Shown: positions 1 to 9,164 of the stretch, in pieces
How the letters are laid out: the number at the start of each line of letters is the position of its first letter
Position numbering within the stretch: position 1 is the first letter of the stretch
NCBI GenBank assembly: GCA_023974075.1
Contig: CM043799.1
Span: 8,457,250-8,521,249 of the forward strand
Length of the DNA: 64,000 bases
Direction of reading: 5' to 3'
Origin: Chaenocephalus aceratus
Taxonomy: Eukaryota; Chordata; Actinopteri; Perciformes; Channichthyidae
Translations under genes and position numbers: made by a program
The notes under the pieces: generated by a model
Told to the model about the DNA's origin: nothing
Databases searched by the model: none
Seen by the model: the letters and a program-made list of their open reading frames with translations, nothing else

Positions 1-341
1 GATTGATTTTACAGTGATATCTGCACTACTCATCGACTAAAAAACACCAGATTATCCTTGTTAATTACACAACATTGATTGGTTTAAATTGTGTGGAATG
101 CTTTTGTATTTTTCCCCTTCGATTCGGAGAAACAAATATTTTTTCTGAGTTAAGGATGGCAGAAGACACTACACTATCCAGAATCCCCAGCTATCGTTTG
201 GACTACACCATGTGCTCTGTTTGACAAACCCCGTGATAGTCCTCAAGCTCTGTGATTGGAGAGTGTGCTCCGAGGGTTAAGCCGATTCTCGAACAGCACT
301 TGAAATTGGATGGAACCACGGCAGAACTGTCCAAAATTGGA
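1..341. other. Unassigned sequence, left edge
   Basis: No convincing coding region, RNA gene or transposon end is visible. The last part (about 240-340) leads into the microsatellite and may be the distal end of the coding remnant read on the minus strand, but no reading frame supports this. Confidence 0.4.
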
Positions 342-554
<213 letters not shown>

Positions 555-555
<1 letters not shown>

Positions 556-924
556 TTAAATATATAACATTAATTTGGTCTCGTCTCTTGACCATCTCCT
601 CAGGGTTGTAACAGGGAACTCCATCGTTAAATGTACAGCTACACCTGTAGTCACTGGCACTCTCAATCTCTTGAGCGCTGTCCTCGCTCACATAATACCG
701 TACGGACTGAAGTGTCTCAGCCAGTTCAGCAGTGGTCGGTCCTCGGTGGTGTCCTCATTCTCTTCAGCATCCGTGGTCTGCTGTCAGTGTCATAATGGGG
801 CAACTTCAACCGGTGCCATCAGAAAGTAATCAGTGATCAGCTGAACCCATTGCTCATCAGAGGCTGTCCCTCTCACAATGTTGGAGTTCAACAGTCTTGC
901 GATTTGCTCTTCTCTGGAATCCAT
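555..924 (-). pseudogene. Unrecognised coding remnant, minus strand
   Basis: Reading from 924, an open frame starts MDSREEQIARLLNSN and runs 44 residues to a TGA at 790-792. After a shift of frame, coding-like sequence resumes with LAETLQSVRYYVSEDSAQE, then SDYRCSCTFNDGVPCYNPEE, and runs toward the CT microsatellite. The composition (acidic, a Cys-rich RCSC...GVPC stretch, few stops in the switched frame) looks like real protein. I do not recognise the family. The frame break and loss of the remainder into a microsatellite suggest a decayed gene or transposon-encoded exon. It could also be an exon pair whose intron I cannot see. Confidence 0.35.
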
Positions 925-1641
925 CGATCTGATTAGGCCTATTAGCGGCTAATACATTGTCAAAGTACGGAGGAAACATATTTTCCTTTGGATTACTGGG
1001 GGAAGGTCGCAAGGAATAATGTTGGTTTTATATAGTGTGTGTGTGTGTGTATTTTTGCGTTTCTGTGTATTGTGTTTGTTTCCCGGGGAAACACTCACAA
1101 GAAACACCGGCTGTTGTTATGCCTGCTGTGACGTTAAATTACTCCGTTCTCTGCTTGAAATCAGATGAAAATAAACTGTCACAGGCCCTGCCGTGTTATC
1201 TATTACTATAGGCCTTACATTCATAATTTCAGTGGGAGGGCGGGGGAGCAACGCTGTGGAAGAGCAGAGTGTGAGTTGAGAGGTGCCTGTCATCTTCCCT
1301 TTACAAGCTTCAAACATTCGTGTGATTTTGGAGATAAAAGTATCATATTCTGAAAGCCAAGATTTTGTTTATTTAAAATAAAACAAAAACACCCGAACCC
1401 CGAAAAACTATTTTTTTACACAAATCCACGTTTATTTTGAAATGAGCCGTTGCGACTTCCGACTGATTTCGATAGAGCGGGTCACGTTTATATAAGCCTT
1501 TTTCTCTGGTCTTTTCAACAACTCAAGCACCTTTACATATTGAAGTCATCATGCATACAGAGACTAAGGGTACCATCCAAGGACCCACCTGTTCATCATG
1601 AGTGCTAAACATCATGAGTGAAAACATATACATGGACTCAC
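925..1641. other. Unassigned sequence
   Basis: No gene or transposon end recognised. There is a short GT run near 1039-1050. Short open frames on both strands lack family resemblance or splice context. Confidence 0.4.
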
Positions 1642-1741
1642 CATTGGTCAAGAACAATATGGGGTCTGGTATCTCCAGGGACCTGCCAAGATCATTTTGT
1701 AATTCTCTGTTGAGTGCCTTACTTCTAGTCTTGCCCCCCAT
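1642..1741 (-). CDS. Candidate first coding exon of an unrecognised gene
   Basis: On the minus strand an ATG at 1741 opens MGGKTRSKALNRELQNDLGR and continues ..LEIPDPILFLTN. It is followed exactly by a consensus splice donor, GTGAGT, at 1636-1641. The 33 codons end in phase 1. The basic start and charged helix look protein-like, but I do not recognise the family and cannot see a downstream exon. It lies outside the 42-kb unit, so it could be host sequence or a transposon leader exon. Confidence is low because one short exon with a donor can arise by chance. Confidence 0.3.
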
Positions 1742-2042
1742 GGCGATTTAAGGTTTTGCTTTTTCTATAAAATATCTCAACATCTAATGCTGCATTCACA
1801 TTATACGCAATTTACTAACCGCAGAGCCTTTCAGTGAAAACAGCTAGTTAACTTTCTTTTCTATGGTTACTTCCCCTGCTAGCTTGCGTTGCTATATACA
1901 GCTGTCTTCTGATTCGTTGCATATCGAAAGGTCATAAGTAAACAAGGACAACGTTTAAATATTTTGAACTTTGAGCTCAGTTTAATGGGTGTGTGACGCC
2001 AAGGGTAGCACTTCCGTGTAGTCGGGCAATATTGCTGTTAAC
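1742..2042. other. Unassigned sequence
   Basis: AT-rich, with no supported feature. It ends where a hAT terminal sequence begins. Confidence 0.4.
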
Positions 2043-2330
2043 CCAGGGGTGGGCAAACTTCTTAGCTCGGGGGCCACTATGAGTTTTAAAATTTGACAGA
2101 CGGGCCGGGCCAGTAACATATCGGTGAAACAATATAGTAGTATAGTAGCTGTCCACTCCTCTGCACTCAATGTCGACTTTTCTTTTCTTTGGTCCACTCA
2201 TTGTTACAGATGCAGGTTCAAAGGTGAATTATTGTGTCATTGCGTCATTGTTTGCGTCATGATGTAACCGTTGACGTGCCTTACTTATTTCCTTACTAAA
2301 ATTGTCCAAATTATAGTAAAGACCGCATTA
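2043..2330 (-). mobile_element. Truncated hAT element (GTF2IRD2/EPM2AIP1-like transposase start)
   Basis: Starts with the hAT-type terminus CAGGGGTGGGCAAACTTCTT at 2043. On the minus strand an ATG at 2201 opens MSGPKKRKVDIECR, the N-terminus typical of GTF2IRD2-like hAT transposases, including a PKKRKV nuclear-localisation-type cluster. Only a few dozen codons remain before the sequence runs into the terminus, so the transposase body is deleted. Sequence to the right (to about 2330) matches the leader of the second copy near 45250-45320 in inverted orientation. The right terminus and a TSD were not found. Confidence 0.6.
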
Positions 2331-2343
2331 ATTTTGCCTTTTT

Positions 2344-2655
2344 CCTGCAATACCCGGCATTTCAGTTGATCCCACTAGATGGCGCGCTCTAGACACAATT
2401 GACCTTTGCTGGAGTCTGGTCTATTCTCTGGCCCTACTCGGCAACCCGGCAAGATCAGGGAACCAAATATTTCACGCTTACATTGGAAGGGGCGAGATTA
2501 AACTGAGCAATAACAGTTCATGGCGAGTACGGCGAATACAAGTTGTAACAAGCAGTAGCGCTGAGCAAAGTGACTAGAACCACACATTTATTAAAAACTC
2601 TTATATAAAGTCAGGCAACACTAACCAGGCTTAGTGTGATTCTGTTTATTTGACC
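2344..2655. repeat. Left half of the target repeat split by the 42-kb unit
   Basis: From about 2540 the sequence (AAGCAGTAGCGCT.., then TCAGGCAACACTAACCAGGC, TGTGATTCTGTTTATTTG) matches the reverse complement of 28640-28780. It stops at the TSD ATTTGACC (2648-2655). The continuation of the same repeat is found at 44633 onward, on the other side of the 42-kb unit. Confidence 0.75.
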
Positions 2656-2690
2656 CAGCGCCATATAGATAGAAGAGTTACGACATCTCC
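2656..2690 (+). repeat. Left TIR of the 42-kb unit
   Basis: A 30-bp inverted repeat with 44603-44632 (one mismatch), immediately preceded by ATTTGACC at 2648-2655. Confidence 0.85.
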
Positions 2691-3808
2691 GTTCACTCCA
2701 ATGGACCAGTTTTTTTACAGCAATGGCGGATCGTGGAGCTCTCAATAGTTCCCCGGAAGTTAGCTTGCCGATGACTTGCGGGGCTATCTGCGGCTAACAG
2801 CACAGTAGAGTTGCAGCATACCGTTCGTGTTGGACTTTGAAAGGTAAGAAGACGTTTAAAGATGTATATTGCGGATATTATCAGCACATCTGAGTCAAAT
2901 TAACATGTGTATTAAAGGATGTTAGTGGATTCCGTGAAGATTATCCCTAAATCAGTAGATTTAGGGAACGTTTACAGATAACAGATTAGGCTAGGATTCC
3001 AGATAACGTAATAACACACGTTAACCACGAATAGCCCATTAATCCGTTCTCTTAATGTTATTTCAACCCAACGTTGTGGAATTAGAGAAAAGGGGCCTCT
3101 TAACGTGCTTTTATCTTGGGTGGAGGGAGTTAAATATTGGTTAAATATAACATTGGGGCGTGTGATTGTAGTGGGTGGAGGTGGTGAAATGAGGATATCC
3201 ATTTTGGAGTTCAAGCTAGTATAATATAGTTCACGTTACACAATAATAAGGAAGAGAGCTATTTTTGTGATACTTAGACTTCCAAACAGTAAACAAAAAC
3301 GTAATTTATGGGTGAGTGTTTTTAGCAGAGCCATATAATGTCCTTATGATTCTGTTGATTATTATCTGTCTGTATTATGTTGCAGCTCAGCTGATTTTGG
3401 ATTGATGGCAAAGGGAGAGGGACTTAAGTGAGAGTGAAAACACAAGGTAAGTTTCAAGGTAATGTCAGCAATTTCCCATCCTATAGGTTGCTAGATGTAT
3501 CTAACCCTTTCTCCTGTCTCCCTCTCTCAGCACAAGAACCCCAGGGGGATTCAATGGAGCCTGAATACCTGCAATGAGACCCTCACCCTGCACCTGAGTC
3601 TCAACTCCCAGAGTTTTGCAAGCCTCTCCCTGTTCCTTATTTTGATTAAACAGACGTTAAGCTTCCCAATGGTGTGGTCTTCGTTTTGTGAAAAATATGA
3701 TTACCTCACATATGTTGTTGTTGTCTTTTGTGATAGTTAAATTCCTCCTGCTGACTTGAGCCAGCCATTCTTTCTTCCTCTCTGTGTCAGTGGGGAAACT
3801 TTACATGT
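2691..3808 (+). other. 5' exon-like segments inside the 42-kb unit
   Basis: Just inside the left TIR is a GC-richer block with ATGGCGG (about 2724) and an ETS-like CCCCGGAAGT. A splice donor follows (exon end 2843, AAAG|GTAAGA). A second exon-like piece lies at 3386-3446 (acceptor TGTTGCAG, donor AAG|GTAAGT). A third begins at 3531 after the pyrimidine-rich acceptor TCCCTCTCTCAG. A fourth acceptor, TCCTCTCTGTGTCAG, ends at 3790, and the exon after it is cut by the retrovirus-like insertion at 3809. Reading frames in these pieces are short, so they look like untranslated leader exons of a gene carried by the unit. The product is unknown because everything beyond 3809 is displaced by insertions. 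Confidence 0.4.
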
Positions 3809-4277
3809 TGTAGGAGCAAACACAGTAGTGGTGGCTTAAAGCCCACCTCCGCTCCGCGGCGTCCGTTAGATGAGCCTGGTCAGATGTAATAAAAGAAGTT
3901 CAAAACGCATAAAAGTTATAACAATAATCTGATTTTAATGGTAAAAAACACAATACGAAATACAGAGTGCCCTGTAACAGAGCACTCCGGGCTCCCCGCT
4001 CTACTGCCGTGCGATACAGATATCGGGACCAGCCAGTCAGAAACAGGGGGCATTTTGCATGAATAAACAACAGTATATATAGACATATTTGGGGCGGAGA
4101 TGTGTGTCGGCTCTTCCGTCCCATTTTACTCCTAAGCGAATCAGAGAGTCCGTGGGGAGTAGTTGGGTCGGTTGCTCACTCCCCTAGGTGTTCTTAGGTG
4201 GATTCACTTTGGGTCGGGCCCAATACAGCGAATCAGAGTTCTGGGAAAAAGTATTTTTCTTCTGAACAGAGCGTGAG

Positions 4278-4621
4278 TGTCACGGTCGAGTGAAGGAAGC
4301 AGGACCCAAATGCAGATAACTTAAGAGAAACCCTTTATTATAAAGATATGCAGAGATACGGAACACTCACCGGTGAACTCCGTCACCAACAAACAATGAC
4401 CCAACACTGAATACAGGGAGGGGTAATCATGACAACGAGAAACAGCCGGGCAGGGGAGGAGAAACACAAGGACAACAGGTGAACACAATCGGGTAATCAG
4501 GGAGGGAAACAGAGAGAAAGCAGACAGGCAGGAAACGGGGGTGAACACTTAACACAATAAGACAGGAAACACACCAACACAGACAAAACTACAAACGTGA
4601 CATAACATGTGCATTGTGACA
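4278..4621 (-). repeat. 3' LTR of the Gypsy-like element
   Basis: 344 bp, matching 8138-8503 except for a 22-bp deletion after CCCAACACTGAA. It is followed by CCCCCCCCTC, the complement of the polypurine tract. Confidence 0.88.
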
Positions 4622-5069
4622 GAACCCCCCCCTCAAGGGACGGATTCCAGACGTCCCTAAAAAAAAAACAAAAAAAGTCCAAAACCCCAAGCAGGGTGGG
4701 CGGAGGGGGTCCGGAGGACGGGTCTTGGGCTGACAGCCCAGGAACACAGCGGAGGACCAGGAAGGGGTCACGGGCGGACGGCCCGGGGTCAAAACAGAGT
4801 CCAAGGTGGGGACCATGGAGGACCGAAGGCAGCGGTAGGAAGAGTCAGGGACCCGGGTCCGAGGGCGAAGGCAACGGCAGGAAGAGTCAGGGGGTCGGGC
4901 CCGAGGGAGAAGACCGCAGCTCTCAGGGGGTCGGGCACGAGGGCGAAGACCGCGGCTCTCAGGGGGCCGGGCTCGAGGGCGAAGACCGCGGCTCCCAGGG
5001 GGCCGGGCTCGAGGGCGAAGACCGCGGCTCTCTGGGGGCCGGGCTCGAGCCGGTGTCGACCAGACAGGA

Positions 5070-8000
5070 TCAGGAGGCCGGGCAGGAAAGCGCCGATGGG
5101 CCAGTTCCCGAGATCGGGCAGGACCCGGTGTCGGCCGGACAGAAACCGGAGCCGGTCGGACCGGCTTCGGCAAGATCCCCCACGGAAAAGGACCAGGAGT
5201 TGGCAGGAACCCCGGCGAGACCGGTGATGGACATGGGGCTGGCAGGGCCCCCGGTAGAACCTCCATTGGCACGGGATAAAGGGTTGGCAGGACCCCCGGC
5301 AGGGGAGTAGACGGCGGGACCTCCAACGACACAGGACACAGGGTTGGCAGGACCCCCGGCAGGGGAGTATTCTGCGGGACCTCCAACGGCACAGGACACA
5401 GGGTTGGCAGGACCCCCGGCAGGGGAGTAGACGGCGGGACCTCCCACGGCACAGGACACAGAGCTGGCAGGACCCCCGGCAGGGGAGTAGACGGCGGGAC
5501 CTCCAACGGGACAGGACACAGGGTTGGCAGGACCCCGGCAGGGGAGTAGACGGCGGGACCTCCAACGGCACAGGAGAAAGGATTGGCAGGACCCCCGGCA
5601 GAAGAGTATTCGGCGGGACCTCCAACGACACAGGACACCGGGTTGGCAGGACCCGCGGCTGGGGAGTAGACGGCGGGACCTCCAACGGCACAGGACACCG
5701 GGTTGGCAGGGCCCCCGGCAGGGGAGTAGACGGCGGGACCTCCAACGACACAGGACACAGGGTTGGCAGGACCCCCGGCAGGGGAGTAGACGGCGGGACC
5801 TCCAACGGCACAGGACACAGAGCTGGCAGGACCCCCGGCAGGGGCGTAGACGGCGGGACCTCCAACGGGACAGGACACAGAGCTGGCAGGACCCCCGGCA
5901 GGGGAGTAGACGGCGGGACCTCCCACGGCACAGGACACAGAGCTGGCAGGACCCCCGGCAGGGGAGTAGACGGCGGGACCTCCAACGGGACAGGACACAG
6001 GGTTGGCAGGACCCCCGGCAGGGGAGTAGACGGCGGGACCTCCAACGGCACTGGACACAGAGCTGGCAGGACCCCCGGCAGGGGAGTAGACGGCGGGACC
6101 TCCAACGGGACAGGACACAGGGTTGGCAGGACCCCCGGCAGGGGAGTAGACGGCGGGACCTCCAACGGCACAGGACACAGAGCTGGCAGGACCCCCGGCA
6201 GGGGAGTAGACGGCGGGACCTCCAACGGGACAGGAGAAAGGGTTGGCAGGACCCCCGGCAGAAGAGTATTCGGCGGGACCTCCAACGACACAGGACACCG
6301 GGTTGGCAGGACCCGCGGCTGGGAGTAGACGGCGGGACCTCCAACGGCACAGGACACCGGGTTGGCAGGGCCCCCGGCAGGGGAGTAGACGGCGGGACCT
6401 CCAACGACACAGGACACAGGGTTGGCAGGACCCCCGGCAGGGGAGTAGACGGCGGGACCTCCAACGACACAGGACACAGGGTTGGCAGGACCCCCGGCAG
6501 GGGAGTAGACGGCGGGACCTCCAACGACACCTGCGCAGGGGCCCGAACAGGGAATGGAGAGGGAACTCGAGCGGAGACCCGAGAGGGGACTCGAGAGGAG
6601 ACTGGAGAGGGGACTCCAGAGGGGACTAGAGAAGGGAACACGAGAGGGGATTTGAGAGGGGAACTAAAGAGGGGACTCGAGGAGGGACCAGAGGAGGGAC
6701 CAGAGGAGGGAACTCGAGAGGGAACTCGAGAGGGGACTCGAGGGGGAACTGGAGAGGGAACTTGGGATGGAAACAGAGAGGGAAGTTGAGAAGGGACTAC
6801 AGAGGGGACTCGAGGGGGAACTGGAGAGGGAACTTGAGATGGGAACAGAGAGGGGACTCGAACAGAGACTAAAGAGGGGACTAGAGGAGTAACTAACGAA
6901 GGGAACTCGAGAGGGGAACTAGAGAGGGGACTCGAGGAGGGACTAGAGGAGGGACTAAAGGAGGGCCTAAAGGAGGGACTAAAGGAGGGAACTGGAGAGG
7001 GGACTCGAGGGGGAACTGGAGAGGGAACTTGAGATGGAAACAGAGAGGGGACTCGAGAAGGGACTACAGAGGGGACTAGAGGAGAAACTAGAGGAGGGAC
7101 TAGAGGAGTAACTAAAGAAGGGAACTCGAGAGGGGAACTAGAGAGGGGACTCGAGGAGGGCCTAAAGGAGGGAACTCGAGAGGGAACTGGAGAGGGAACT
7201 TGAGATGGAAACAGAGAGGGGACTCGAACAGGGACTAAAGAGGGAACTAGAGGAGGGACTAGAGGAGTAACTAGAGAAGAGAACTCGAGAGGGGAACTAG
7301 AGAGGGGACTCGAAGGGGAACCAGAGGAGGGAACCCGAGATGGGACCGTGGCAGCCGGGACCAGATCCGGGTCTGGAACCAAGGCAGCTGGGGTCGGGAA
7401 CATGGCTGCTGGGCCCAGAACCGGGGCCGAAACCCTGACTGCAGGGACCGGAATAGCAGCCAGAAACATGGCTGCTGAAGCCAGAATCCTGTCTATAAGC
7501 TCCAGCTCCGACGCCGGAAACACGGCCGTATAGGGCGCTCCCGGAGCCTGGACCATAGCCGCTGGGGCCAGCCCTGGAGCCGGAAACATGGCTGCGGGAG
7601 CCTGCACTGGGGCAGGAACCATGGCTGCTGGGGCCGAAACCGTGGCTGCTGGGGCCGGAACCGTGGCTGCTGGGGCCAGGACTGAGGCTGGAACCATGGC
7701 TGCTGGCGCCTGTACTGGGACCATGGCTGCTGGGGCCCGGGCTCCTTGTCTGGCCTTGCGACGACTCCTCTTAGCAGCCGCCTGAATGCTCCGTGGGCCT
7801 CCATAAGCCTGACGAGTTCCAGCATAAGACTCATGAACAGGAGCAGGAACTGGGGAAGAAGCAGAGGTTGACTCCAGACGGAACACTCCGAGACGTCTGT
7901 AGTCCGCAGGCTGGAACTCACACCTCCAGAGGAAGTCCAACAACCAGTCAGGCAAGAATTCCACCAAGTCGGGCTTCTCCATCGCCAACCGGTGCGCCTC

Positions 8001-8135
8001 AACCAGGGCGGCCTCCCTCAGCCGAACACTGGACGCCTCCCTCCACCAATCGCGGCAACACTCCAAAGGAATAGAAAGCTGTTGCAGCTCCACCTCAAAA
8101 GGGTCATCTGCTGGGTCCATTTGTGGTTGGGTCAT
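5070..8135 (-). CDS. Gag-like N-terminus fused to long tandem repeats
   Basis: 1021-codon open frame beginning 2 bp inside the 5' LTR. A more family-like start is the MDPADDPFEVELQQL methionine 5 codons in, because Sushi/V-clade Gypsy Gag proteins often begin MDPA. Residues 1-130 are ordinary sequence with a Trp-rich segment (CRDWWREA, LPDWLLDFLWRCEF). The rest is low complexity: Ala/Pro repeats (APAAMVPAP), then PSLVPSRVPSLFPSQVPSP-type repeats, then about 21 copies of a 60-bp unit. The 60-bp unit has no stop in any minus-strand frame, so single-base indels change frame without ending translation. No zinc knuckle or enzyme motif was seen. It may be a decayed Gag kept open by chance or a functional spacer. 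Confidence 0.55.
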   Translation of the reverse strand: MTQPQMDPADDPFEVELQQLSIPLECCRDWWREASSVRLREAALVEAHRLAMEKPDLVEFLPDWLLDFLWRCEFQPADYRRLGVFRLESTSASSPVPAPVHESYAGTRQAYGGPRSIQAAAKRSRRKARQGARAPAAMVPVQAPAAMVPASVLAPAATVPAPAATVSAPAAMVPAPVQAPAAMFPAPGLAPAAMVQAPGAPYTAVFPASELELIDRILASAAMFLAAIPVPAVRVSAPVLGPAAMFPTPAALVPDPDLVPAATVPSRVPSSGSPSSPLSSSPLEFSSLVTPLVPPLVPSLVPVRVPSLFPSQVPSPVPSRVPSFRPSSSPLSSSPLEFPSLVTPLVPPLVSPLVPSVVPSRVPSLFPSQVPSPVPPRVPSPVPSFSPSFRPSFSPSSSPSSSPLSSSPLEFPSLVTPLVPSLVSVRVPSLFPSQVPSPVPPRVPSVVPSQLPSLFPSQVPSPVPPRVPSRVPSRVPSSGPSSGPSSSPLFSSPLKSPLVFPSLVPSGVPSPVSSRVPSRVSARVPSPFPVRAPAQVSLEVPPSTPLPGVLPTLCPVSLEVPPSTPLPGVLPTLCPVSLEVPPSTPLPGALPTRCPVPLEVPPSTPSRGSCQPGVLCRWRSRRILFCRGSCQPFLLSRWRSRRLLPCRGSCQLCVLCRWRSRRLLPCRGSCQPCVLSRWRSRRLLPCRGSCQLCVQCRWRSRRLLPCRGSCQPCVLSRWRSRRLLPCRGSCQLCVLCRGRSRRLLPCRGSCQLCVLSRWRSRRLRPCRGSCQLCVLCRWRSRRLLPCRGSCQPCVLCRWRSRRLLPCRGPCQPGVLCRWRSRRLLPSRGSCQPGVLCRWRSRRILFCRGSCQSFLLCRWRSRRLLPCRGPANPVSCPVGGPAVYSPAGGPASSVSCAVGGPAVYSPAGGPANPVSCAVGGPAEYSPAGGPANPVSCVVGGPAVYSPAGGPANPLSRANGGSTGGPASPMSITGLAGVPANSWSFSVGDLAEAGPTGSGFCPADTGSCPISGTGPSALSCPAS
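5281..6530. repeat. 60-bp tandem repeat array (about 21 copies)
   Basis: Unit begins GGGTTGGCAGGACCCCCGGC and includes AGTAGACGGCGGGACCTCC. The period is 60 bp, with one-base deletions near 5531 and 6321 and variants at a few positions (AACGACA/AACGGCA/AACGGGA). On the minus strand one frame reads VGGPAVYSPAGGPANPVSC; the other two are open too. Confidence 0.95.
6540..7330. repeat. Purine-rich degenerate repeats (GAGGGGACTCGAGA type)
   Basis: Imperfect 15-18-bp units such as GAGAGGGGACTCGAGAGG and GAACTTGAGATGG, repeated at a higher-order spacing of roughly 190 bp. They encode PSLVPSxVPS-like repeats on the minus strand of the Gypsy-like element. Confidence 0.85.
7330..7790. repeat. Ala/Pro-coding degenerate repeats
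   Basis: Recurring CCATGGCTGCTGGGGCC units. On the minus strand they give APAAMVPAPAATV-type peptide between the unique N-terminus and the VPS repeats. Confidence 0.75.
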
Positions 8136-8137
8136 TC

Positions 8138-8503
8138 TGTCACGGTCGAGTGAAGGAAGCAGGACCCAAATGCAGATAACTTAAGAGAAACCCTTTATTA
8201 TAAAGATATGCAGAGATACGGAACACTCACCGGTGAACTCCGTCACCAACAAACAATGACCCAACACTGAACACAGACAGAGACAAGACTAAATACAGGG
8301 AGGGGTAATCATGACAACGAGAAACAGCCGGGCAGGGGAGGAGAAACACAAGGACAACAGGTGAACACAATCGGGTAATCAGGGAGGGAAACAGACAGAA
8401 AGCAGACAGGCAGGAAACGGGGGTGAACACTTAACACAATAAGACAGGAAACACACCAACACAGACAAAACTACAAACGTGACATAACATGTGCATTGTG
8501 ACA
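8138..8503 (-). repeat. 5' LTR of the Gypsy-like element
   Basis: 366 bp, direct repeat of 4278-4621. On the minus strand it is followed at once by GAATGACCCAACCACAAATG, a leader resembling that of fish V-clade Gypsy elements. The primer-binding site is not a standard TGG-type one that I can assign. Confidence 0.88.
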
Positions 8504-8852
8504 GTGAGAGCCTCGGAAGTAAACAAGGTCAGTCACTTTTTATCTTACACCTGGGTTCACTCCTTTACTTTCCCAAGGAATATTTCACACACTCTATTCT
8601 TTCCCAGACAATCAAACATTGTACGCAGATATATTGGTACATTACTTCTGAACAGAGTGTGAGTAGACAAGGGCAGAGTCAATCTTTATCTTCCACCTGA
8701 CTTCACTCCTTTACTTTCCCAAGGAAGATTTCACACAAACTATTCCTTCCCAGACAATCAAACATTGTACACAGATATATTGGTGCTTGAGATTATATTG
8801 GCCCCAGAAATAACCTTGAAAAGAATATGTGTGTGTGCTGGTGGGAGGAGGT

Positions 8853-8969
<117 letters not shown>

Positions 8970-9164
8970 GTATCTGGGTCAGTGAGTGTAGGTGAGCAAA
9001 GAATGTGTGTGTGTGCTGGTGGAAGGAGGTGTATGTGTGTGTAACAGGGTATCTGGGTCATTGAGTGTAAGTGAGAAGGTTTATATATATAGGATTACTT
9101 TAAAACAGTCCCAAATAATACATGTTCACTTCAATACAGTTCAAGATAATACCTGTTTACTTTA

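Larger units (their letters stand above)
4278..8503 (-). mobile_element. Ty3/Gypsy-like non-autonomous LTR element
   Basis: Two direct LTRs (4278-4621 and 8138-8503) start TGTCACGGTCGAGTG and end ..GTGACA. They are flanked by the 5-bp duplication GTGAG (4273-4277 and 8504-8508). The empty site is preserved at about 30748 in the second retrovirus-like copy. The polypurine tract (minus strand GAGGGGGGGGTTC) precedes the LTR at 4621, so the element reads on the minus strand. Only a gag-like, repeat-rich open frame lies between the LTRs. No protease, reverse transcriptase or integrase is visible, so it depends on helper functions. The LTRs differ by a 22-bp indel and few substitutions. Confidence 0.85.

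Noticed and set aside
5281..6530. Regularly spaced repeats as a possible CRISPR array
   Set aside because: Contiguous 60-bp units with no unique spacers, in a eukaryotic retroelement coding region.
4609..6789. Plus-strand open frames of 128-421 codons
   Set aside because: They are opposite-strand readings of the 60-bp array and adjoining repeats in the Gypsy-like element; there is no family resemblance.
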